Shown piece by piece: positions 1 through 4,656 of a DNA stretch of 5,875 nucleotides (its first letter is position 1; the number at the start of each line of letters is the position of its first letter). This stretch comes from Pseudomonadales bacterium. GTDB lineage: Bacteria; Pseudomonadota; Gammaproteobacteria; Pseudomonadales; DC-out160. The stretch spans positions 1 through 5,875 of the forward strand of contig JAESQG010000238.1 in the NCBI GenBank assembly GCA_016765265.1. Direction: 5' to 3'. The notes under the pieces are model-generated. The model was not told where the DNA came from. It was given only the letters and a program-made list of their open reading frames with translations, and ran no database searches. Both the position numbers and the translations under genes were made by a program.

Positions 1-372
1 TGTGGCTGGTTCGACGCCGTTGCGTTGAAAAGAGCCGTGTATATTAATTCAATATCCGGTTTGTGCTTAACAAAACTAGATGTGCTTGATGGTCTTGATG
101 TCTTACGCATCTGTGTTGGCTACAAGGGCAAAGACGGCGCAACCGTTGAATCGCCCGTAGACATCGAAAGTTATGATGCACTGGAGCCAGTTTATGAAGA
201 GCTACCAGGATGGAGCGAGTCTACTGTGGGGGCGAAGACAGTGGAAGAGCTGCCCACTGCTGCAGCGGCCTATATAAAACGAATTGAAGAACTGGTGGGT
301 GCTCCGATAGATATCATTTCAACCGGTCCTGATCGGGTTGAAACCATTGTGTTGAATAATCCGTTTAAATAA
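1..372 (+). CDS. purA: Adenylosuccinate synthetase, C-terminal part (5' end outside window)
   Basis: The enzyme joins IMP and aspartate with GTP hydrolysis to make adenylosuccinate, the first committed step from IMP to AMP, in the cytoplasm. The frame is open from base 1, beginning CGWFDAVALKRAV, so any start near base 25 is internal. The 123 visible codons are roughly the last quarter of a protein usually about 430 residues long. They contain SGLCLTKLDVLDG; TKLD is the family's counterpart of the NKxD guanine-recognition motif. They also contain PGWSEST, YIKRIEEL and the C-terminal IDIISTGPDR segment, which contacts the guanine base in known structures. The stop is TAA at 370-372. The yaiL-type gene follows after 25 bases on the same strand with no terminator between, so co-transcription is likely. 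Identification is by clear similarity to remembered PurA sequences. Confidence 0.97.
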   Translation, partial: CGWFDAVALKRAVYINSISGLCLTKLDVLDGLDVLRICVGYKGKDGATVESPVDIESYDALEPVYEELPGWSESTVGAKTVEELPTAAAAYIKRIEELVGAPIDIISTGPDRVETIVLNNPFK

Positions 373-397
373 ATGCTTTTCGATAGCAGGTGCGATT

Positions 398-958
398 ATG
401 GCAAAATCCATTCAAGATCAGTTGTTAGAATCTGGTTTGGTTAACAAAAAGAAATCCAATAAAGCCAAAGCTGATAAACATAAGCAACAGACAAAAAAAA
501 ATAAGCAAAGAAAAAGTAAAGTGGTTACTGGCGATGAAAGCAAAGAGCTTGTTCGCCAACGTAAGGAAGAGAAAAAGAAAACGGATGCTGAGCTAAACCG
601 GCAACGCGAGCTTATCGCAGAGAACAAAGCAGTTCAATCTCAAATTATTCAATTGATAGAGATGAATACCATATCCAGAAATGAAGGTGATATTGCTTTC
701 AATTTTACCGATGATAAGAAAATAAAAAAAATCTATGTAACTTCAACTCTTCAAGATCAGTTGAGCCGCGGCCGTCTCGCCATTGTATCTGTGGGAGACG
801 AAGAAAAACGATACGAGATTGTGCCTGTAGGTGTTGCTGAAAAAATTAAAATTCGAGATGATAGTTGCATTGCTTTTATCAGTGATACGCTTGCTGAAGA
901 AAGTGGCGAGGATGATCCCTATTCCGATTATAAAATACCAGATGATTTAATGTGGTAG
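398..958 (+). CDS. yaiL: DUF2058 family protein, YaiL-like
   Basis: This 186-residue protein matches the E. coli YaiL family (DUF2058, about 180 residues) along its whole length. It opens with MAKSIQDQLLESGLVNKKK, then has a very basic, lysine- and glutamine-rich segment to about residue 55, probably helical or coiled coil. Next come the family blocks LIEMNTISRNEGDIAFNFTD (about 86-105), IKKIYV, a GRLAIV strand and a C-terminal acidic tail ending DDPYSDYKIPDDLMW. Family members are annotated as nucleoprotein or polynucleotide-associated, but no firm biochemical role is established. The basic N-terminus fits nucleic-acid contact, which is inference. The start at 398 is supported by AGGTG at 388-392, five bases upstream, and by the conserved MAK opening. 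It sits 25 bases after purA and has no promoter of its own that I can see. Confidence 0.93.
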   Translation: MAKSIQDQLLESGLVNKKKSNKAKADKHKQQTKKNKQRKSKVVTGDESKELVRQRKEEKKKTDAELNRQRELIAENKAVQSQIIQLIEMNTISRNEGDIAFNFTDDKKIKKIYVTSTLQDQLSRGRLAIVSVGDEEKRYEIVPVGVAEKIKIRDDSCIAFISDTLAEESGEDDPYSDYKIPDDLMW

Positions 959-963
959 GCTGG

Positions 964-1027
964 GGTTCTTTCCCCGATTGGTTCTTTCCCCGATTAGTTC
1001 TTTCCCTGATTGGTTTTGCCCCCGTCA
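964..1027. repeat. 16-bp tandem repeat between convergent genes
   Basis: The unit ggttctttccccgatt occurs at 964-979 and again, identically, at 980-995. A third copy at 996-1011 has two changes, and a fourth at 1012-1027 is degenerate, with about six changes. The last copy runs into the stop codon of the minus-strand bax-like gene. On the minus strand the array gives four G-runs (GGGGG, GGG, GGGG, GGGG), each separated by 12 bases. The first copy, with its left flank, can also form a weak GGGG/CCCC stem over six bases (962-975). No T-tract follows, so it is not a classic intrinsic terminator. Most likely it is a small slippage or duplication array in a non-coding gap. Confidence 0.8.
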
Positions 1028-1742
1028 AGTACGCTGTAATCTTTTACAGCTTTTAATATGATGCGCAGGTTCTAGTTGGTTCACACGTATAATCGCTTTT
1101 AAAGTTTCTACATAAGCGAGACGCTGTTGTGAGTAGTGTCGCAGAGCAGTCGTTAATTCACAGCCCGACGTATAACGATCCCAATCACGATTTTCTCGTC
1201 GAATTGCTCGTAGCTCCTTGTAGGCGGGGTGACTGTTTAGATTGGCAATATAGCCGCGGATGGAATCAGAGGGTGTGTCGAAAAGGCGAACCTCGTGCGT
1301 CATGCCTTTAGTTCGTCGCAGTGGGATAAGTCCGCAGCCTTTCGTAAAGCACCACTGACCAAAATAATTATTTCCTTGGGTTGCGAAACGGGAAGTACCC
1401 CATGCGGACTCTATGCTTGCTTGAGCTAGGGCTAGGGCTAAAGATTGGGGGATAGCATCAATGCGATCGAGCAGTTGATACACTGTTTGCTGATTACTTT
1501 GGGCCGAGACCCGATAATGTTTTGCCATCTGATTTAGCCATTAGTGGCGATATATAGCTAAAAAAAGCGGTTTTTCGCTGGTCTCCAGCGGGAATGCTAG
1601 AAAAGTTAGGGACCATAACTGTCGGAATGCTTGTTTTAGTAACCGGTGGTAGAGAATTGGATTGCTGGTTCAGGTATAGACCCATACTACAGGCGCTAAC
1701 GATAAGACAAGTAAAAAGTACCAGGAGTAGCCTCGGCTTCAT
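1025..1742 (-). pseudogene. bax: Bax-like glucosaminidase-family lipoprotein, disrupted by internal deletion and frame change
   Basis: Two overlapping minus-strand frames are halves of one gene. The first (1742 to 1494, 82 codons) has a lipoprotein signal peptide: MKPR, a hydrophobic stretch, then IVSAC with Cys18 as lipidation site and Ser at +2, predicting the outer membrane. It then has the family block KTAFFSYISP. The second frame (stop 1025-1027) carries the glucosaminidase/lysozyme-like domain with IPQSL, the catalytic-type Glu in IESAWGTSRFA, GNNYFGQWC and NLNSHPAYKELR. Read upstream past its ATG (1528), the second frame begins WLNQMAKHYRV, which matches the family block preceding the domain. 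The junction is near 1541-1544. Relatives have about 30 more residues between FFxYLxP and this block, so a deletion not divisible by three removed them. AGAAAGGG lies just upstream of the ATG at 1742. The second half alone would lack export, so a functional wall-associated enzyme is unlikely. Confidence 0.8.
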
Positions 1743-1973
1743 TGAGCGGCCCTTTCTAAAGTGATGTTTTATATAAACACTAGCACAGGAGTATCCCCAA
1801 GGGTTTTCGTAACGTATGAATTTAAACGAGCTAAAATTTCGAGGCCGTGTGTTTTTTGGATGAACCGTTTATCTTGTTAGACTCAATTACAGACCATTGA
1901 TTTTATATAGATTTAATAGCGACTGACGCCATTGTTTTCCCATAATGCCATCTTTTCCTTTTTGACAGTAAAA

Positions 1974-1989
1974 AGCGATTTTTATCGCT
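1974..1989. promoter_or_regulatory. Perfect palindrome AGCGAT-TTTT-ATCGCT, possible operator
   Basis: Six-base arms are perfectly inverted around TTTT. The element lies just after a consensus TTGACA (1962-1967) and touches a TATAAC (1989-1994). The 21-base spacing between these is too long for a standard sigma-70 promoter. It could be a protein-binding site or a small hairpin; the sequence does not say which. Confidence 0.3.
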
Positions 1990-2076
1990 ATAACTCCAAT
2001 ACAATTAAGCACTAAAGAATTCTTATACTAAGCCGACCCAATAGAGGACCTCACTGCGCCGGTAACATTGACGGTA

Positions 2077-2106
2077 TTGACATGATTGGGGGTTGTAAGG
2101 GATTAT
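2077..2106 (+). promoter_or_regulatory. Candidate sigma-70 promoter for the PilZ gene
   Basis: A perfect -35 TTGACA (2077-2082) is followed after 18 bases by GATTAT (2101-2106), matching TATAAT at four of six positions. ATTGAC occurs twice nine bases apart (2067-2072 and 2076-2081), overlapping the -35. Transcription would start near 2113 and give a leader of about 75 bases. Confidence 0.4.
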
Positions 2107-2175
2107 CGTAGGGTCATATTAGCTAGAACGATTGAACAATAAGAATTACTAAAGAAACAGTTAGCTGCTTTAATG

Positions 2176-2181
2176 TAAGGA
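2176..2181 (+). promoter_or_regulatory. Ribosome binding site that decides the PilZ start
   Basis: TAAGGA overlaps the first in-frame ATG (2181), so it cannot serve that codon. It stands eight bases before the second ATG (2190), a normal spacing. This favours translation from 2190. Confidence 0.65.
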
Positions 2182-2189
2182 TGGCTTCG

Positions 2190-2936
2190 ATGTTGAATAA
2201 AATTTTTAATCGGAAAAAAGTAACAGAAAAGGCATCGCCTAAATTGCGCGATATCTATATGACATTGTTCAAAATAAAACGAAACCATAGTTTTGTACAA
2301 GTTAAATTTGTTGGTGATCACGCTATCTACCAAAGCATGATTTTAGATGTGGATCCTGACGAAAGGACACTTACTATTGATGAGTTGTTTCCTAAGGATG
2401 AAGGCTTTGTTGGCATGGCAGGCCACAATGTTACCTTAACCGTTAGGGATAAAGGAGTAGTCATCAGTTTTGATACAGAGGTGATTCAACGGGGAGAAAG
2501 TGATGGAGCGTCTCTCTACGTTATTAGGTTACCTTCTGAAATTGCTAAGGATCAGCGTCGAGGTGCATTTAGAATTGATGTTGAAAACGAAAACCACATT
2601 CGTATAAAAATCGAATCCCCCGAGCATTGCCATTTGCTAGTCAAAGTCAGGGATCTCTCCGCTACAGGGGTGCGCTTAGAAATTGAAGGTGACCAATCTG
2701 AAACCCTTAAAGCGGGTTTGGTGTTGCAGAGTTGCCGCATTAAACTGGGTGACTTTGGCGAGCTACTGTGTAACTTAGATGTACGTAACCTCCGAAATAG
2801 TGAGGAGCCGTATGATCACACTATTGTCGGCGGTAAATTTATAGATATTAGCGTTGACCAAGGGCGAGTACTAGAGAAATTTATTATTAAAGAGCAGCGT
2901 AGGGGTTTGCGAGACTCCTCAGAAGTGGCTGCATAA
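2190..2936 (+). CDS. YcgR-like PilZ-domain protein, probable cyclic di-GMP receptor
   Basis: This is a 248-residue protein from the preferred ATG at 2190; an upstream in-frame ATG at 2181 would add three residues. The N-terminal half (about 25-115) has the beta-rich pattern of YcgR/PilZN domains: FVQVKFVGDHAIYQSMILDV, then a short LTIDELFPKDEGF block and VVISFDTEVI. The C-terminal half is a PilZ domain with the c-di-GMP-binding residues in place: RRGAFR at about 123-128 (RxxxR), DLSATG at 155-160 (DxSxxG) and GGKF at 214-217. Family members bind c-di-GMP and act on flagellar motors, glycan synthesis or other partners. No flagellar or polysaccharide gene is intact nearby, so the partner is unknown. 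There is no signal peptide or membrane segment, so it should be cytosolic. Its stop lies eight bases from the end of the convergent glycosyltransferase-like remnant. Confidence 0.9.
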   Translation: MLNKIFNRKKVTEKASPKLRDIYMTLFKIKRNHSFVQVKFVGDHAIYQSMILDVDPDERTLTIDELFPKDEGFVGMAGHNVTLTVRDKGVVISFDTEVIQRGESDGASLYVIRLPSEIAKDQRRGAFRIDVENENHIRIKIESPEHCHLLVKVRDLSATGVRLEIEGDQSETLKAGLVLQSCRIKLGDFGELLCNLDVRNLRNSEEPYDHTIVGGKFIDISVDQGRVLEKFIIKEQRRGLRDSSEVAA

Positions 2937-2944
2937 GCTCTTAG

Positions 2945-3430
2945 TCATATCATCCCGTCCATTAATGTTCTTTCTTTTTTAGCTAGATCGGCTAACGCAT
3001 AGCTGCTGCTAAATTTCTGTTGAACTCTGCCGGCACGCATTAAAGTGATCAAGTCAAGGTAGCAAAGACTGTATCGTATTTCATTACTGAACCCTTGCTT
3101 TCGCCACACCAAGATTGATTGGTTTTGAAAATCTTCTCCTTGCCATTTTGCTGTGTCTTCAAAAACAGGTTCTGCCCCGCATCTTTTACGAAACGAAGTT
3201 CGTAACCAGGCCAGCCGGCCTTAAAGTTTTCGAGAAGGATTTGGTTTTGCGGAAGGTTATAATTTGCTTCTTCTATTTGCCCCATTATTTTTCCGCCGTT
3301 CGGATAGCACATTGGCCATTAGTTGTAGGCTCACCAGATCATTCCTGTTGAGTTTCATCGCTTGTTTTAAAGCGTCCTCTCCAGGCGAGGTTTTCATAAG
3401 CAAAGATAGCAAAGTATTTGAGATTTTTCG
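2945..3430 (-). pseudogene. Decayed TPR/glycosyltransferase-like protein remnant, two frameshifts, truncated at both ends
   Basis: Three successive minus-strand stretches join into one protein-like reading. From 3430 to about 3290 the frame gives a TPR-type repeat (GEDALKQAMKLNRNDLVSL, then QLMANVLSERRK). From about 3285 to 3181 a frame shifted by one continues with GQIEEA and FKAGWPGYELRFVKD, matching the Gw..YE.R block that ends TPR arrays in this family. From about 3172 to the TGA at 2945-2947 the first frame returns: PVFEDTAKWQGEDFQNQ, SILVWRKQGFSNEIRY, CYLDLI. This resembles the family's 'WqGe.l..k.lLvw.EQGxGDEI' block. The usual EQGxGD is degraded to KQGFSN. Staying in the flanking frame meets stops at 3257-3259 and near 3224. 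There is no start codon with a ribosome site, and the family's remaining C-terminal part is missing. Related proteins modify or build glycans; this copy is almost surely non-functional. Identification is by motif pattern from memory. Confidence 0.6.
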
Positions 3431-3481
3431 TCAGCTTGGGTAGAGGTGTCTTTTTGATAGGGCTGATTGCTATTTGAACGA

Positions 3482-3509
3482 TTGACGAATCTGAACTACT
3501 CTGTATACT
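3482..3509 (+). promoter_or_regulatory. Sigma-70 promoter for the RIO kinase gene
   Basis: TTGACG (3482-3487) and TATACT (3504-3509) each match consensus at five of six positions, with 16 bases between. Transcription would start near 3516, leaving about 39 bases before the ATG at 3555. This is the best promoter in the window and lies just outside the glycosyltransferase-like remnant. Confidence 0.6.
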
Positions 3510-3554
3510 TAACGCCCTATTCCATCCCGAGCTCAAGTGCGGTATAAGAGCGCT

Positions 3555-4505
3555 ATGAAAATTCCAAAACGAATCCAACCGCTAGTTGATGATGGCCTGG
3601 TTGATGAAGTACTTCGCCCACTTATGAGCGGTAAAGAGGCCGATGTTTTTATTGTGCGATATGATTCAGAGATCCGTTGCGCCAAAATTTACAAAGAAAT
3701 CGACAGGCGCAACTTCAAACAAGCAGTGCAGTACCGAGAGGGCCGCAAGGTGCGTAATAGTCGCCGAGCACGCGCTATGGAGAAAGGCTCCAAGTTTGGT
3801 CGCCATCAGCAAGAACAGATCTGGCAGAACACGGAAGTTGATGCACTCTATAATCTCGCAGGTGTAGGTGTGCGTGTGCCACAGCCCTATGGTTGCTTTA
3901 ACGGTGTTTTACTAATGGAGCTAATCACTGACGATGAGGGTAATGTTGCACCTAGACTAAATGACATATCTATGTCCGCAGAGCAAGCTGTAGAAGACCA
4001 TGCAGTGGTTATGCACTATGCGATGCTAATGCTTTGTGCTGGTTTGGTTCACGGCGATTTGTCAGAATTTAATGTATTAGTGGATGCTTATGGCCCGGTG
4101 ATTATAGATTTCCCCCAAGTGGTAGACGCGGCCGCTAACAACCACGCCCAGTGGATGTTTGAGCGCGATGTTGACAATATGACGGCCTATTATGGGCAGT
4201 ATGCTCCCGAATTGCTTGAGACCCATTACGCAAAGGAAATTTGGTCCCTCTTTGAGGGCGGTGAATTGAACCCTGAGGTGGCCCTAACGGGTTATTTTGA
4301 GGAAACCTTAGAAGAAGCCGATGTGGATGCGGTACTGCTTGAAATCAAAGCGGCTTTGGCGGAAGAGGAGGAGCGTCAAAAACGACTGCGCATGGAAACA
4401 GAAGCTGACGGCAAGGGTGTTGAATTACAAGGTGATTTATCGCTATCTGAGATAGATAGCCAACACAGAGGGAAGCCTAGAAGCAACGGCCGAAGAGCTC
4501 AATAA
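3555..4505 (+). CDS. RIO1-family serine/threonine protein kinase (bacterial, PA4780-like)
   Basis: This 316-residue atypical kinase resembles Pseudomonas PA4780 from its opening MKIPKRIQPLVDDGLVDEV onward. RIO kinases lack the classical activation loop and substrate-binding subdomains. Visible motifs are the flexible nucleotide loop SGKEADVFIV (25-34), the ATP-anchoring Lys44 in CAKIYK, the RIO segment GRKVRNSRRARAMEKGSKFG, the catalytic loop HGDLSEFN (166-173, Asp168) and the metal-binding DFPQ (185-188). All key residues are present, so activity is expected. The tail after about residue 270 is acidic, then basic and low in complexity, probably disordered. A GTG at 3537 would add six residues, but the conserved N-terminus fits ATG 3555, preceded by the purine tract AAGAG. 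Archaeal and eukaryotic RIO1 acts in small-subunit ribosome maturation; the role of the bacterial form is much less clear. An ABC-F gene follows 151 bases downstream on the same strand. Confidence 0.93.
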   Translation: MKIPKRIQPLVDDGLVDEVLRPLMSGKEADVFIVRYDSEIRCAKIYKEIDRRNFKQAVQYREGRKVRNSRRARAMEKGSKFGRHQQEQIWQNTEVDALYNLAGVGVRVPQPYGCFNGVLLMELITDDEGNVAPRLNDISMSAEQAVEDHAVVMHYAMLMLCAGLVHGDLSEFNVLVDAYGPVIIDFPQVVDAAANNHAQWMFERDVDNMTAYYGQYAPELLETHYAKEIWSLFEGGELNPEVALTGYFEETLEEADVDAVLLEIKAALAEEEERQKRLRMETEADGKGVELQGDLSLSEIDSQHRGKPRSNGRRAQ

Positions 4506-4576
4506 TTAATCATTAAATCCTGTGCTATGGCGTCCAGTTGAGAATAATAAATATACAGCTATTATAACAAAGGGGC

Positions 4577-4605
4577 TCGACCTTGTAGCGACAAGTCTCT
4601 ATAGT
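4577..4605 (+). promoter_or_regulatory. Candidate promoter for the ABC-F gene
   Basis: TCGACC (4577-4582) and TATAGT (4600-4605) are 17 bases apart, with four and five of six consensus matches. A short inverted repeat, CTTGT-agcg-ACAAG (4582-4595), lies in the spacer and could affect binding. An alternative further upstream is TTGAGA (4538-4543) with TATAAC (4563-4568), spaced 19. No clear rho-independent terminator of the RIO gene is seen in this 151-base gap. Confidence 0.35.
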
Positions 4606-4643
4606 ATGCCCCCTCTCTAACCTCCCTCATTTGACAACTTTTC

Positions 4644-4648
4644 AGGAA
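4644..4648 (+). promoter_or_regulatory. Ribosome binding site for a TTG start
   Basis: AGGAA ends nine bases before TTG at 4657. The next in-frame ATG (4681) has no comparable site and would cut into the conserved N-terminal strand, so TTG is preferred. Confidence 0.6.
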
Positions 4649-4656
4649 TTACCCCG

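Larger units (their letters stand above)
1743..2189. other. Divergent intergenic region (bax-like / PilZ gene)
   Basis: This 447-base AT-rich gap separates the minus-strand bax-like gene from the + strand PilZ gene. For the PilZ side it holds TTGACA motifs at 1962 and 2077, the first beside a 16-bp palindrome at 1974-1989. For the bax side the minus strand has a TATATA-like box at about 1770-1775 with only a poor TTGGGG upstream (1795-1800), so that promoter stays uncertain. One minus-strand open stretch (GTG at 2012 to TAA ending at 1887, 41 codons) reads like protein in places (KGKDGIMGKQWRQSLL) but has no convincing ribosome site or recognised family. I see no tRNA or recognisable riboswitch; in particular, the GEMM-type c-di-GMP aptamer motifs are absent. 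Confidence 0.6.

Noticed and set aside
964..1027. CRISPR array
   Set aside because: The units are 16 bases, directly adjacent and without unique spacers, so this is a simple tandem repeat.
1129..1311. Plus-strand ORF of 60 codons inside the bax-like gene
   Set aside because: It is antisense to the well-conserved glucosaminidase domain and has no independent motif support.
1494..1528. Programmed ribosomal frameshift joining the two bax-like frames
   Set aside because: The family segment between the halves is missing, so a frameshift would not restore a normal protein. No clear slippery heptamer with a downstream structure was seen at the junction.
3049..3312. Minus-strand ORF of 87 codons as an independent small gene
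   Set aside because: Its middle (GQIEEA to YELRFVKD) is the frame-shifted piece of the TPR/glycosyltransferase remnant, and beyond about 3181 the protein-like signal moves to another frame. It is best read as part of the pseudogene.
3339..3578. Minus-strand ORF of 79 codons overlapping the RIO kinase start
   Set aside because: It runs antisense through the RIO gene start and its promoter and shows no family motif. The TPR-like signal at its downstream end is in a different frame.
4582..4595. CTTGT/ACAAG hairpin as terminator of the RIO gene
   Set aside because: The five-base stem is weak and is not followed by a T-tract.
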